Source: Desulfosediminicola flagellatus
GTDB taxonomy: Bacteria; Desulfobacterota; Desulfobulbia; Desulfobulbales; Desulfocapsaceae
Assembly (NCBI RefSeq): GCF_005116655.2
Contig: NZ_CP050698.1
Location: 3,929,501 to 3,993,500 of the forward strand
Direction of reading: 5' to 3'
Length of the DNA: 64,000 nucleotides
Of this stretch, positions 1 through 9,341 are shown piece after piece; position 1 is the first letter of the stretch; each line of letters begins with the position of its first letter. A program made the position numbers and the translations under genes. The notes beneath the pieces were generated by a model. It ran no database searches. It was not told the DNA's origin and saw only the letters and a list, made by a program, of their open reading frames with translations.

Positions 1-144
1 CCAATCCCATCAAAGGAGTTAAATTTTATTTTGACTGAAATACCAATTTATAGGGAGGGGGCACTTAAACCGTTACAAATATCAGAAATTACGCCAGCTA
101 CTAACAACACAGGTTTTTCCATTTATTATCAGTATGTTAATTGA
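1..144 (+). CDS. possible 3' end of a gene entering from the left edge
   Basis: Frame 1 is open from the first base for 47 codons and stops with TGA at 142-144. It could be the tail of a protein whose start lies outside the window. The residues resemble no family I know. An open stretch of this length can occur by chance, so this is only a possibility. Confidence 0.25.
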   Translation, partial: PIPSKELNFILTEIPIYREGALKPLQISEITPATNNTGFSIYYQYVN

Positions 145-389
145 GATCACTGACATTTACTATCCCAATTCAATCCAAAAGACTCATGTGAAAATTATCG
201 TTACCCATAGATAGGGCCGAAAAGCATTCCAAAAATTATTGAGCCATAGACGACTTTACTTTTTCTTATAAAATTAGATTTTCAGTATATTTGCACGGCC
301 TCACCCAATATACTACGGCTCCATCACACCTCCACCAGGCGCCTTGATTCGTAGTTTTTTCCATAAGCATCTCATATCATTGATTTCTA

Positions 390-418
390 TTGACAACAAA
401 CAACCTAACCCATATAAT
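390..418 (+). promoter_or_regulatory. sigma-70 promoter of the tRNA-Gly gene
   Basis: TTGACA (390-395) and TATAAT (413-418) are both consensus hexamers separated by 17 bp. They end 18 bp before the first base of the tRNA, which is typical for a strong stable-RNA promoter. Confidence 0.85.
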
Positions 419-436
419 CCGCACATAATTTGCATT

Positions 437-511
<75 letters not shown>

Positions 512-519
512 GTAAATCC

Positions 520-556
520 AAGGGACTCCAGAAACTTAGCTGTTGTCCCTTTTTTA
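520..556 (+). terminator. Rho-independent terminator after tRNA-Gly
   Basis: AAGGGAC (520-526) pairs with GTCCCTT (545-551) and is followed by a run of T. It lies nine bases after the encoded CCA. Confidence 0.75.
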
Positions 557-949
557 TTCCTACCTTGCTTCTATTCTTGGCCCTAGATTTGTCCCCAAAG
601 CTTGAGTTAGACGTAACAGCCCCATGATTGCCGCTGACATGCGAGCTGAGGATGAATTCTCCTCAGTGAGTAAAAATAAAGCGACAAGGCATATACGCCC
701 AATGAGATTACGCTGACAAGGGACAAAGAAATTCGTTGTGACAACAACAGATTCAAAATCAAAATCTGATAATTGCTGAAAATATTTTAAAAAGACAATT
801 TTCAGTTTCAAAATCAAATACTGTTTGGTAAATGATATCACCTATCTCAAGGTCGGCCGAAAATAGCATTGTTTACCTATCTTCATAGATTTGTTTTAAC
901 GAATTATTGTTGGCTGGGATTTAATTGATTCTCTTGAGCGGCATTCAAT
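557..949. other. non-coding stretch, nothing recognised
   Basis: AT-rich DNA between the tRNA terminator and the transposase relic. No convincing gene, RNA or repeat is visible. Part may be decayed sequence of the adjacent insertion element. Confidence 0.4.
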
Positions 950-1290
950 GCTTTATGGTGTCGTAGGCCAGGAAAAGGACTTTGGTTCACGGTGATCGCG
1001 GTGTGCAATATGCCAGCACCGACTTCAGGGCCTTACTTGCTACGCACGGTTGTGTTCAGAGCATGAGTAGCAAAGGTAATTGTTGGAAAAATCCGGTAGC
1101 TGAGTCATTTTTTCATACTTTGAAAACTCAGTTAATATATCATGAGCAATTTCCAGATAAGGATCAAGCTGAACAAGCATTGTCCTTTATATAGAAGCCT
1201 ATTACAGCAGGCAAAGAAGGCATTCCGCTAATGGCTAATCCCCCAGCAGAATTTGGGCTGGAAACCGAATTATCGCAAGCTTTGGCCTAA
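950..1290 (+). pseudogene. IS3-family transposase (OrfB, DDE integrase core), C-terminal relic
   Basis: The conserved C-terminal part of an IS3-type transposase can be read only by changing frame three times. ALWCRRPGKGL reads from 950, VHGDRGVQYAS through NCWKNPVAESFFHTLK from about 982 to 1194, YIEAYYSRQRRHSANG from about 1189, then PAEFGLETELSQALA ending in TAA at 1288-1290. The HGDRGVQY segment carries the second catalytic Asp, and NPVAESF the catalytic Glu, of the rve/DDE domain. No N-terminal part, OrfA or terminal repeats are found, so this is a dead remnant. A tRNA lies next to it, a common insertion neighbourhood. Confidence 0.88.
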
Positions 1291-1412
1291 CTCCGTGATC
1301 ATCACTTGGGGGCAAGATCGGTTTATTGGCAGTTCCGTTCGGATGATCCTCGGGTTAAACTAAAAAGGCTTTATCCGAACACTTAATTTGATCTGCATTG
1401 AGGAGAATCCGG

Positions 1413-1838
1413 TTGGCACCATTTATTCGGCATAGAAAAGTACGGTTTGAGGATTGCGATCCGGCCGGTATAGTTTTTTACCCCAACTATATTTTGATGT
1501 TGCACCGTCACTTTGAAGATTGGTTTGCTGATGGACTAGGTGCATCACTTGGAACCATGAATCTCAATCGCAAGATCGGGTTTCCGATAAAACATCTCAC
1601 CGTAGATTTTCAAAGGCCAAGTCGCTTAGAAGATGAGCTTGAATGGAGCTTGACAGTAATCGCTACAAGAGCGAGTTCCATTACACTCGCCATAACAGCG
1701 CAATGCAACAAAGAGACACGAATCAAAGCAGAGTTGATCGTGGTAGCAGTAAATTTGTCCAGGCAACCGCTCTCCCCATGCATTACGCCTGAAGATATCA
1801 GCATCCAGCTTCAGAACTTCGCAGACCAAGCAACATAG
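1413..1838 (+). CDS. acyl-CoA thioesterase, 4-hydroxybenzoyl-CoA thioesterase (hotdog) family
   Basis: A 141-residue single hotdog-domain protein that should hydrolyse an acyl- or aroyl-CoA in the cytoplasm. The motif DCDPAGIVFYPNY (residues 14-26) matches the active-site helix of 4-hydroxybenzoyl-CoA thioesterase, with Asp16 as the expected catalytic residue. I chose the TTG at 1413 because AGGAG (1401-1405) lies seven bases upstream. An earlier in-frame TTG at 1398 lacks a ribosome site. It converges with the acyl-CoA dehydrogenase gene and shares a terminator with it. It may release CoA or clear dead-end thioesters in the neighbouring acyl-CoA pathway. Its real substrate is not deducible. 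Confidence 0.85.
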   Translation: MAPFIRHRKVRFEDCDPAGIVFYPNYILMLHRHFEDWFADGLGASLGTMNLNRKIGFPIKHLTVDFQRPSRLEDELEWSLTVIATRASSITLAITAQCNKETRIKAELIVVAVNLSRQPLSPCITPEDISIQLQNFADQAT

Positions 1839-1857
1839 GGTGTCAATTTGACACCCT
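1837..1857. terminator. bidirectional palindromic terminator between convergent genes
   Basis: AGGGTGTCAA (1837-1846) and TTGACACCCT (1848-1857) form a perfect 10-bp inverted repeat. It begins inside the stop codon of the thioesterase and lies 13 bases from the end of the convergent acyl-CoA dehydrogenase gene. The repeat is almost loopless and T-tracts are short, so the terminator role is inferred from placement. Confidence 0.5.
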
Positions 1858-1870
1858 GTGCTTTCCATAA

Positions 1871-3622
1871 TCAGGCAACATATTTACCTGCAGCGGAGAT
1901 TGACCCCGCAATTTTACGCCTGAGGGCAATGATATCAATAGGGGTATACTGAAGCAACTTGTTCAGATCAGCCTGTTCTTTTACCAGCTCACTTCCAGTT
2001 AGCAGCGTTGTAATAATCTCCCTGGCGGTCTGAGAAGCTTTTTCAACCGTGGCATAGACATACGCCGTGGCCATATTAGTTTTATGCTTGGCGTTCTGTC
2101 CGTTGGCGGCCGAAGCTTTCTGAGCCCTGAGCCAGGAACTCTCGGCGGTGTAAGCATATATGGCAAGATCCGCCAGTCGCGCAAGAATTTCCTGCTGTTT
2201 CATAATCTCATCGCCATACCGCTCATGGGAAGCACCAAGAGCGAACAGGAAGACATCTTTAATTGCCTGAACCACCTCACCGGGGTTTTCTCGGGTCGGA
2301 ACACCGCTTTCGATGTACACCTTCATTTCCTTCATGGCTTCTATCAGGGGGAAGCTGCCTTTGGCTGCTTTGCGGAACAGGGTAGTCGGCACAATAACCC
2401 TGTTGATCTCGTTGGTTCCTTCAAAGATCCGCCGTATTCGGGCATCCCGATACAGTCGTTCAATCGGGTACTCGGCAATATAACCATAGCCGCCATGAAT
2501 CTGTACTCCTTCATCAACAACATATGCTTCGACCTCACTGGCGAATACTTTCTCAAGCGAGCATTCGATAGCATATTCCTCAATGCCTTTTGCAACAACC
2601 TGACCGCTGTCCGGACCACTCAAATCAAGACTTTCGATACTCTCAGTCAACAGGCCGCCAGTTCTATAGACGGTAGACTCTGCCGCATAAATACGGGTCG
2701 CCATCTCCGCAAGCTTTTCTTTGATCATGCCAAAAGTGGCAATAGGTACCTTGAACTGTTTCCGTTCGTTTGCATAGGTAGCAGAAAGATCAAGAGCATA
2801 TTTGGCAGCACCTACTGAGTTTGCAGCAGCCTTGTGGCGACCGATATTCAAGATGTTAAAGGCAACGACATGCCCTTTTCCCGGTTCAAAAAGCAGATTT
2901 TCAACAGGGACCTTCACATTATCGAAATAGATACTGCAGGTCGATGATCCTTTAAGGCCCATTTTCTTTTCTTCAGGCCCGACGCTTAGTCCTTCTGTGT
3001 CACGATCGACGATAAACGCGGTGAAATTATCACCATTTATCTTTGCATAGACGATAAACATATCGGCTATTCCGGCATTGGATATAAAGGTTTTACCGCC
3101 GGTCAGAAGATAATGTTTACCATCTTCACTCAACACTGCTTTGGTCTTTGCGGATAAGGCATCCGAACCGGATCCGGGTTCTGTCAAGGCATACGCCGAC
3201 ACCTTTTCAGCAGTATTTATCGCCGGAAGATAACGGCTTTTCTGGTCTTCATTACCGAAAAAGACGATAGGCAGGTTGCCGATACCGGTATGACCGCCGT
3301 GGCCGATGGCAAACGCTCCGGTCGCACCTAATTTTTCGGCAATGATAGTAGAAGAAATCTCATCTATTTCCGTCCCTCCATACTCTTCAGGGATATCTGC
3401 ACCCAGCAGGCCCAATTCTCCCGCTTCCACCAGGAATTCCCGCATCAATCCTTCCTGCTTGGCGTCCATTTCATCCATTCTTGGAAAAATCTTATCATCA
3501 AGAAATTGAGAGACGGTGTCGGCAATCATGCGATGTTCGTCATTAAAATCTTCCGGTGAAAATGTCTTGTCTGGGTCTGTGGATCCTAGTAGGAAGCTTC
3601 CGCCTTTCGGTAGTGTCGACAT
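1871..3622 (-). CDS. acyl-CoA dehydrogenase (FAD), long form with C-terminal extension
   Basis: A 583-residue flavoenzyme catalysing alpha,beta-dehydrogenation of an acyl-CoA, with electrons going to ETF. The signature ALTEPGSGSDALS lies at about 145-157. The catalytic base is expected at Glu401 in RIFEGTNEINR, equivalent to the Glu of medium-chain enzymes. Residues beyond about 420 form the extra helical domain seen in FadE/VLCAD-like forms, so it is longer than the usual 380-residue short/medium-chain enzymes. The ATG has AAGGAG upstream. It is the last gene of a minus-strand run: hydroxyacyl-CoA dehydrogenase fusion, thiolase, MFS carrier, this gene. Together they supply the dehydrogenation, hydration, oxidation and thiolysis steps of beta-oxidation. 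Chain-length preference cannot be read from sequence. Confidence 0.93.
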   Translation of the reverse strand: MSTLPKGGSFLLGSTDPDKTFSPEDFNDEHRMIADTVSQFLDDKIFPRMDEMDAKQEGLMREFLVEAGELGLLGADIPEEYGGTEIDEISSTIIAEKLGATGAFAIGHGGHTGIGNLPIVFFGNEDQKSRYLPAINTAEKVSAYALTEPGSGSDALSAKTKAVLSEDGKHYLLTGGKTFISNAGIADMFIVYAKINGDNFTAFIVDRDTEGLSVGPEEKKMGLKGSSTCSIYFDNVKVPVENLLFEPGKGHVVAFNILNIGRHKAAANSVGAAKYALDLSATYANERKQFKVPIATFGMIKEKLAEMATRIYAAESTVYRTGGLLTESIESLDLSGPDSGQVVAKGIEEYAIECSLEKVFASEVEAYVVDEGVQIHGGYGYIAEYPIERLYRDARIRRIFEGTNEINRVIVPTTLFRKAAKGSFPLIEAMKEMKVYIESGVPTRENPGEVVQAIKDVFLFALGASHERYGDEIMKQQEILARLADLAIYAYTAESSWLRAQKASAANGQNAKHKTNMATAYVYATVEKASQTAREIITTLLTGSELVKEQADLNKLLQYTPIDIIALRRKIAGSISAAGKYVA

Positions 3623-3680
3623 ATGATTACTCCTTCTGCGCCTTTCATGATGTAATCATTAAAGCACAGGAAATTTATCG

Positions 3681-4931
3681 TTATGAAGTGGCACTCTCGG
3701 TTGCCACAACCATTTCTTCAGAACGCTGGTGCCTGCGTTTCATGAGTATACTTGCCAGTATCGCACATACAATTCCGACAAGGCCAAGAACACTGGCAAT
3801 AAGAAATGCCTGGGAATAACTGCCGCTTGTTGCCTTTATCACACCTGCCAACCTGGGGCCTATAAAGGCACCGATACCAAAAGGAAAAAACATGACACCG
3901 AAATTTATGGCCAGGAATTTGGGGCCGAAGGCATCAGCAGTAACCGAGGCAAGCATTCCCATAAAACCGCCAAAACACATACCCACACACAGGACCGGGA
4001 TTACAACAGCAGCCGAAGTGGAAGCCAGCCAGAACATGGCAAATCCAAGGATCGTGAAGATAATGACAAGTGATTCCATACGGCCGATACGATCGGAAAT
4101 AACGCCCCAACCAACGCGTCCGCCTGAATTACAGAGCGCCAGTACCCCAACCCAGGAACCAGCCGCAACTGCCGAATATTTACCAACAGACTGCAGTATG
4201 GGAGAAGCGTGGGCAATAATCATCAAACCGGCAACTCCACCGACAATCACAACTCCGGCCAGGCAATAGAAAACAGGATCAACCAGCATGCCGCGCCAGT
4301 CTTTGTCTTCCACACTCAGAGCTTTCTGCTGGGTTGCGGACGGGGTCCATCCGGCAGGGGTAAAATCTGCAGGGGCCTTCTTAATAAAAAGTGAAAGTCC
4401 GCAGAGAAGAACCAGATAGAGTGTTCCAAGTATCTTGAAAGTGAGGATAACACCATATTTTTCAATCATGATAGCCCCTACAGGAGCCCAGAGAAAGGCG
4501 CCGCTGCCAACCCCTGCCGCAAGAATACCGGACACCAGACCGCGACGGTCGGGGAAAAAACGGACCAGATTCGGCACTACACCTGAATAGATTGTTCCCA
4601 TTGCAATACCGCCCAGCACTCCATAGGCAATGTAGAGCTGAGTCATGCTCTGTACAAAACCGACTGCCAGCATACCGACACCATACACAATGGAACCGGT
4701 GAGAATTACCAGTTTTGGTTCAAAATAGTCCTGCATCTTACCTGCTATGATAATCGGTATAAAGGAGATCGAGTGAAAAATTGCAAAGGCTACCGATACA
4801 TCAGCAGGACTCCAGGAAAAATGCTGAGACAACGGATTGACAAAAACACTCCAGGCATACGTCTGGCCGATAATGACATTAATCACCGTGCCAATAACGA
4901 CATAGACCCATCGTTTTGATTCTATCTGCAT
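3681..4931 (-). CDS. MFS transporter, oxalate/formate antiporter (OFA)-like
   Basis: A 416-residue inner-membrane carrier with about twelve hydrophobic segments. The N-terminus (KRWVYVVIGTVINVIIGQTY) and the first-loop pattern QTYAWSVFVNPL are typical of OFA-family members, which move small carboxylates. GAGG precedes the ATG. It lies between the thiolase and the acyl-CoA dehydrogenase on the same strand, so it probably imports the acid, or exports a product, handled by this beta-oxidation cluster. A second, unrelated MFS carrier (AAHS type) lies 11 kb away in the same block. The substrate is unknown. Confidence 0.85.
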   Translation of the reverse strand: MQIESKRWVYVVIGTVINVIIGQTYAWSVFVNPLSQHFSWSPADVSVAFAIFHSISFIPIIIAGKMQDYFEPKLVILTGSIVYGVGMLAVGFVQSMTQLYIAYGVLGGIAMGTIYSGVVPNLVRFFPDRRGLVSGILAAGVGSGAFLWAPVGAIMIEKYGVILTFKILGTLYLVLLCGLSLFIKKAPADFTPAGWTPSATQQKALSVEDKDWRGMLVDPVFYCLAGVVIVGGVAGLMIIAHASPILQSVGKYSAVAAGSWVGVLALCNSGGRVGWGVISDRIGRMESLVIIFTILGFAMFWLASTSAAVVIPVLCVGMCFGGFMGMLASVTADAFGPKFLAINFGVMFFPFGIGAFIGPRLAGVIKATSGSYSQAFLIASVLGLVGIVCAILASILMKRRHQRSEEMVVATESATS

Positions 4932-4972
4932 ATTTTAACCTCATTGCCAACGTTATTTACGAATACTATTCA

Positions 4973-5008
4973 CGGACACCATGAGGGGATGAAACCTCAT
5001 GAAGTCCG
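4973..5008. terminator. hairpin between thiolase and MFS genes
   Basis: CGGAC (4973-4977) and CCATGAGG pair with CCTCATG and GTCCG (5004-5008), giving a long, slightly interrupted stem. It sits in the 126-bp gap downstream of the thiolase on the minus strand. There is no strong T-tract, so it may be an mRNA-processing or partial-termination site that uncouples the carrier from the thiolase. Confidence 0.45.
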
Positions 5009-5057
5009 TAATAAATACAGGTTGCTATCAGGTAATATAGTTGATTCTTATGAAAAA

Positions 5058-6248
5058 CTAGCCGACACGAAGAACAAGCGCTGCACCGGTATCACCTGCC
5101 GCACAACCAGCGATTAGCACATATCCGCCACCGAGCATGACAGCCTCTTCAATACCCTCCATGACTAATCGGGCAACGGTTGGAGCCTGAGGATGCCCGA
5201 ATATCATGGAACACCCGTAGTTGTCCATTGTGTTTACGTCGATATTGAACTTCTTGGCAAAATACAGATCGTTAGCAGCAAACGGGTTGTGAGTCTTGAT
5301 TACTTTACAATCATTAATGGTGATACCAGCCCTATCAAGAGCCATTTGTGCAGCAGGAACCGGAGCAGCTGGCATATGCGCCCGTTCCACCCTGGCAAAA
5401 CCGTAGGAGAGAATCTGAATTGGTGTATTCGGGTCACTGCTCAGGTTTTGTGCCCTTTCTTTTGTGGTTACAATGATTCCCGCATTACCATCTGCCGGAT
5501 GGGTCTGACTTGCAAAGGTATGAATTCCATCTTCTTTAACAGTTCTTAAGCGAGCAATACCTTCCAAGGTTACCGGGGTAATACCTTCATCAGCATCAAA
5601 TACGATGGTTTTCTTCCGGTTAACTTTTACCTCAATCGGGAACATATACCGTTTCTGGAAGGCACGATCATCTTTTAACGCCATTGTATACTGCTCATAC
5701 CGCCTAACGGCCAATGCATCAGCTTCCTCACGGGTTGCACCGACGAGTTTTGCAACATTTTCAGCTGTGTTCAGCATCCCCTGCCCCGTTGACGGATCGC
5801 AGTTGATATTGTCCATATTCCAATTCTCAGAGATCACCTCTCCGCCCGGCCCTTTAGGATTTGGCCAGATGAGATGCGGGGCATTGGAGAGTCGATCAGC
5901 CAGAAAACAAAACGGTGTTGTTTGTGTTCCCAACTCCACCGCCTGGGCTGCGGCATGAATACAGGTAGTCGCTGTTGAACATGCCTGAATAATCGTCATA
6001 CCTGGAACGTCCATCCCCATGATGGCATTTGCCCAGGTGGAACCATAGAAACACTGATTCTGAACAACAGTCATGCCATGATAGGTGTAATCAACAAGAG
6101 GTGTATCCCAATTTTTGGTCGCAAACCAGCGCTTGGCGGTTTCCGCCCCTAATACTATAGAGTTATCATTAGATAATGTTCCCTGCCATTTTGCAAAAGG
6201 ACTACAGTAGTAACCGCCATAAGGAATAAACGCTTTTTCAAATTTCAT
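5058..6248 (-). CDS. thiolase-family acetyl-CoA acetyltransferase, divergent
   Basis: A 396-residue thiolase expected to cleave 3-ketoacyl-CoA with CoA. The nucleophile is Cys90 in QACSTAT. The second His lies in GHPQAPT (His352), and the C-terminal Cys382 in GCAAGDTGAALVL. The usual NEAFA block is replaced by KTHNPFAANDLYF (His320 region), and GGAxALGHP by GCSMIFGHP. It is therefore an outlying branch rather than a classical AtoB/FadA. The start is the ATG at 6248, preceded by AAGGA; an upstream in-frame TTG at 6302 has no ribosome site. It lies 121 bp after the dehydrogenase/hydratase gene on the same strand. A sterol-carrier-type or other acyl transfer role is possible. Confidence 0.85.
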   Translation of the reverse strand: MKFEKAFIPYGGYYCSPFAKWQGTLSNDNSIVLGAETAKRWFATKNWDTPLVDYTYHGMTVVQNQCFYGSTWANAIMGMDVPGMTIIQACSTATTCIHAAAQAVELGTQTTPFCFLADRLSNAPHLIWPNPKGPGGEVISENWNMDNINCDPSTGQGMLNTAENVAKLVGATREEADALAVRRYEQYTMALKDDRAFQKRYMFPIEVKVNRKKTIVFDADEGITPVTLEGIARLRTVKEDGIHTFASQTHPADGNAGIIVTTKERAQNLSSDPNTPIQILSYGFARVERAHMPAAPVPAAQMALDRAGITINDCKVIKTHNPFAANDLYFAKKFNIDVNTMDNYGCSMIFGHPQAPTVARLVMEGIEEAVMLGGGYVLIAGCAAGDTGAALVLRVG

Positions 6249-6369
6249 TGTAATATCCTTTATTATTTGAAATTTATAATCATGTTCATCTCTATTCTTC
6301 AAACAGAAACCAGCCGATACTGACCGACTTCTGTTTAATCACCGAGCAACACATCTACTATTGCTTGAA

Positions 6370-8397
6370 CTACTGCTTGAAATTTGGCTTTCGCTTTTGC
6401 AAAAAGGCCATAACTCCTTCCTTAGAATCTTCAAGGCAATGGGTATCGCCGGATCGGTCATAGTTGATTTCAAGAGCGTTGTATAAACCTTCCGTTTTGG
6501 CACCTCTATTAATTACGTCAGCGATAACTGTTAAGACTTCCTTGCTCAGCGGATCTCCATTGATGGCTGTTGGTTTTTCGGCAACGACAAATTCGGGGAT
6601 TTCTACAGGAGCATCACTGATTCTCGGGATATTGCCCTGCAGATTATCTACTTCCTGCATTGCCACATCAATCAGCTCTGTAAAACCATCGACTAACCGG
6701 TTGACGATATGCAATTCACGGGCTTCTTCAGCCTTCATGACTTTTCCTTTGCCTATCATTTCATGGAATTTGTCTGCAGCATGCGGCCATTTTCTATATG
6801 GAATAACCAGACCGCCCATACCTGGAAGAATACCCAGAGTTACTTCAGGCAACCTAAAATACGCTTTTTTATCTGCCACAACGCTATGACAACGGAACAT
6901 TGTCTCAACGCCGCCACCCATCGCCAATCCATTTACTGCAGCTACTATGGGCTTTGTCATCTGGTCCATGTAATGCAGCATCTCCGAATTGCCTTTAGCC
7001 AGACCAATCCCCGCCTCTTTATCATCAAAAGCGTCTACAAAACCGCTGATATCAGCTCCGGCGCAGAACGCTTTTTTACCATAACCGGTAAGTATGAAGC
7101 CCTTAACCGCAGGATCGGCCTCACCTTTCTTCAGTTCTGCCAATATTTCCGCAGCTGATCCCCAACCTAAAGCGTTTGCTGCCTGCGGCCTTCTGATTGT
7201 AAGAATCCGTACGCCATCCTTATCATCGACAAGAATGTCTCTTGGAAAATCAAGATATTCTTCAATTGCCTTGGTCGGTGCCGGATATCCAGGTCTTTCT
7301 GCCACAAAGGCGTCGGTGATTCGCTTGACTTCCTCTGCACCCATATCAGCCATCGTATCGAACACACCTTTTTTGAAACCGAGAGCAATTAAACTTCCAA
7401 AGTTGAGATCTGAACGGGTACCGATATTTTTATCTGCGATATCGACACATTGAGAAAAGACCAGACCTATCATGCGATCGCGTATCCACTTACGATGGGC
7501 GTCCGGCATTTCCACCTTTTCCCCACGTTTTTTCAGGTTCCAGGTAGCAACCGATTTAAGAATTTTCGGTGGTTCGTAGCATGGATTCTCATCCATTCTA
7601 CGAAATTGTGATTCATAGGTAAGAGGGTTACCACCAGCCATGTTAAGAACAAAAAATGGTCCGGCACCGACAAACTCTTCGGCGACGTCGTCAACCTCAA
7701 AAGTAGTTGCTTTGTCAAGCAGCATTGCAGCTTCGTTGGTCCAGTTTTCAAATATTCTGTTTAAAAGGAAAGAGTACACATTCTTTGTTACAACCGGTGC
7801 TTTACCGGTATTGGCGAAGAACCAGATCAAGAAATTTAAGACCTCAGAATCCAGTGAATCCCAACGAACCACCTCTACAGCCATACTTCTCCACGCAGGA
7901 GCGAAAAAATGCGTAACGGTAGAACGTTCCGGATGTTTCATTTCATTGAATATCTGATTCGCCGGAATCCCGCTTGTATTAGAGGTTAGCACCGCGTCTT
8001 CGCTGACAATTCCTTCCAGCTGGGTAAAGATCTTCCTTTTGATATTCAGATCTTCAGTTGCAGCCTCAATAATCAGTTTACAGTTTTTAATCTTGCTGTA
8101 ATCGGTGGTATAGACAATACCACCTAAGATCTTATCGACTTGTTCCTGGGATAGAATTTTTCTGCTAAGCGCCTTCTGTGCGTATCCCTTGAATCGCTCT
8201 TCAGCTTTTTTTAATGGTTCTTCAACCACGTCAACGAGGTAAAGCTTCTTATCCGGTGCACCGGTCCGCATATAATAAGCAATATCGGGGCCGATATTGC
8301 CCGCGCCGATCACTGCCATTTCATCGGGCATCGGTCTGTTAGACTCAATCAGGAACGGATTGACAAATGTAGAATAGAGTTCTTTGCTCTCTGACAT
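6370..8397 (-). CDS. bifunctional 3-hydroxyacyl-CoA dehydrogenase / enoyl-CoA hydratase
   Basis: A 675-residue fusion with the NAD-dependent dehydrogenase first and the crotonase-fold hydratase last, the reverse of the FadB order. GAGNIG (31-36) is the Rossmann turn. THFFAPAW (about 162-169) carries the catalytic His of the dehydrogenase family. The hydratase half begins near residue 390. FCAGADISGF, GLAMGGGVETMF and PEVTLGILPGMGG supply the oxyanion hole and the two catalytic glutamates. It would hydrate enoyl-CoA such as crotonyl-CoA and oxidise the 3-hydroxyacyl-CoA. AAGGAG precedes the ATG. It is the first gene of the minus-strand unit ending in the acyl-CoA dehydrogenase. An operator-like repeat cluster lies about 80-140 bp upstream. 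Confidence 0.93.
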   Translation of the reverse strand: MSESKELYSTFVNPFLIESNRPMPDEMAVIGAGNIGPDIAYYMRTGAPDKKLYLVDVVEEPLKKAEERFKGYAQKALSRKILSQEQVDKILGGIVYTTDYSKIKNCKLIIEAATEDLNIKRKIFTQLEGIVSEDAVLTSNTSGIPANQIFNEMKHPERSTVTHFFAPAWRSMAVEVVRWDSLDSEVLNFLIWFFANTGKAPVVTKNVYSFLLNRIFENWTNEAAMLLDKATTFEVDDVAEEFVGAGPFFVLNMAGGNPLTYESQFRRMDENPCYEPPKILKSVATWNLKKRGEKVEMPDAHRKWIRDRMIGLVFSQCVDIADKNIGTRSDLNFGSLIALGFKKGVFDTMADMGAEEVKRITDAFVAERPGYPAPTKAIEEYLDFPRDILVDDKDGVRILTIRRPQAANALGWGSAAEILAELKKGEADPAVKGFILTGYGKKAFCAGADISGFVDAFDDKEAGIGLAKGNSEMLHYMDQMTKPIVAAVNGLAMGGGVETMFRCHSVVADKKAYFRLPEVTLGILPGMGGLVIPYRKWPHAADKFHEMIGKGKVMKAEEARELHIVNRLVDGFTELIDVAMQEVDNLQGNIPRISDAPVEIPEFVVAEKPTAINGDPLSKEVLTVIADVINRGAKTEGLYNALEINYDRSGDTHCLEDSKEGVMAFLQKRKPNFKQ

Positions 8398-8477
8398 AGT
8401 TCATCTCCTTTTGATTCTGGTGGTCGTCTGCTTAATCAGGATCAAGCATGCGTAATAAACGATAACAGATACAACAT

Positions 8478-8534
8478 AGCTTCTTTGTAGCTTCATTATA
8501 GCCAAGGCTACTTTATAGCTATATTGTAGTCAAG
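8478..8534. promoter_or_regulatory. operator-like repeat cluster before the beta-oxidation operon
   Basis: The stretch holds TTTGTAGCTTCATTATAGC (8484-8502) and a palindromic CTACTTTATAGCTATATTGTAG (8508-8529). Near-identical motifs occur before the AAHS carrier (17.0 kb) and the CaiB-like gene (19.3 kb). I infer a shared repressor or activator site. The regulator is not identified. Confidence 0.6.
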
Positions 8535-8702
8535 AAGATTTTTTGATTTCTGCTTAAAATTGCTGGATTGCCTTAGGGAATGCTACAGGAACAGGGAGTG
8601 GCACAGGGACTTCACCATTTGTGCTGAGTTGAACATAGCGTAAGTATATGCAGGATAAAATTCAAAAAAACCAAGAGAATAGACTCCATTTCTCTGATAT
8701 AA

Positions 8703-9176
8703 GTGATTGTCATCAGCTTCTCTTCATACGCGTTTTTGACTCTTTTCACTATCAGGTTCAATACAGAAGTGATCGGAGTGAAGCGACGTTATTCCGAGAG
8801 CGATAGTGGCCGAACAGAAAATATTTTTAAAAAAGATTTTGAGGAAGCACTTCAAACTATTCGATTCACCAATGGGAGGGATTACCATTTTATTGTATCC
8901 TCGACAGGAATAGAGGAGCTGTATCCGATGCACTCGGAATATGAAGGTGTAAACCTGAACAAAACAAGAGATATTACAGGAAAACATGTAATTTTAGACA
9001 AGCTAGAAACAGTAACAAAACACAGTGAAGTGTTTGTTGAAGTGTATTGGCCAAACACGATAATCCAAGACGATAAAGGATCATTGCACTATTCATGCAT
9101 AAAGCCCTTTCAACCATTAAACTGGTTTATTGGCACGAGCAAATTTTTAAACACTATTGCTTTCGAAACGTGGTAA
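8703..9176 (+). pseudogene. Cache sensor-domain fragment
   Basis: A 157-residue frame begins with GTG and contains a single-Cache-type extracellular sensor: FEEALQTIRFTNGRDYHFIV, then LYPMHSEYEG, then a closing PFQPLNWFIGTSKFL. Such domains are normally bounded by two membrane helices and followed by HAMP, kinase, GGDEF or chemoreceptor modules. Here only part of a first hydrophobic stretch is present and the frame ends right after the Cache domain. No ribosome site is obvious. I read it as the debris of a signalling gene, stranded between the operator cluster and a repeat element. Confidence 0.65.
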
Positions 9177-9248
9177 TCTTGGTTAAAATAGACCTGCACA
9201 GGTTAGCTCAATAATGTCATTCCTCCCCTGAAATGGTTTGGATTTCTA

Positions 9249-9341
9249 GCTATACCAGGAGTCTTCGCTTACCTGCGAGTATTGAATTTTTGAAAATAAC
9301 GCCGAGATGGGGAATAAGGGTATAATCCGACAGGCTCCTAG
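9249..9341. repeat. CTAG-associated repeat, family B, partial copy
   Basis: The block GGAGTCTTCGCTTACCTGCG (9258-9277) and following AT-rich sequence recur at 13230-13249 and, inverted, at 24709-24728. The right end CCGACAGGCTCCTAG (9327-9341) matches the terminal repeat of the intact-looking copy at 47798-47940. It directly abuts a family A element. Confidence 0.65.

Noticed and set aside
2084..2818. Long open frame on the plus strand (244 codons) opposite the acyl-CoA dehydrogenase
   Set aside because: It is the antisense shadow of a well-supported gene, has no ribosome site and its translation resembles no family.
5058..6302. Longer thiolase starting at TTG 6302
   Set aside because: The ATG at 6248 has a better ribosome site and gives the normal family N-terminus.
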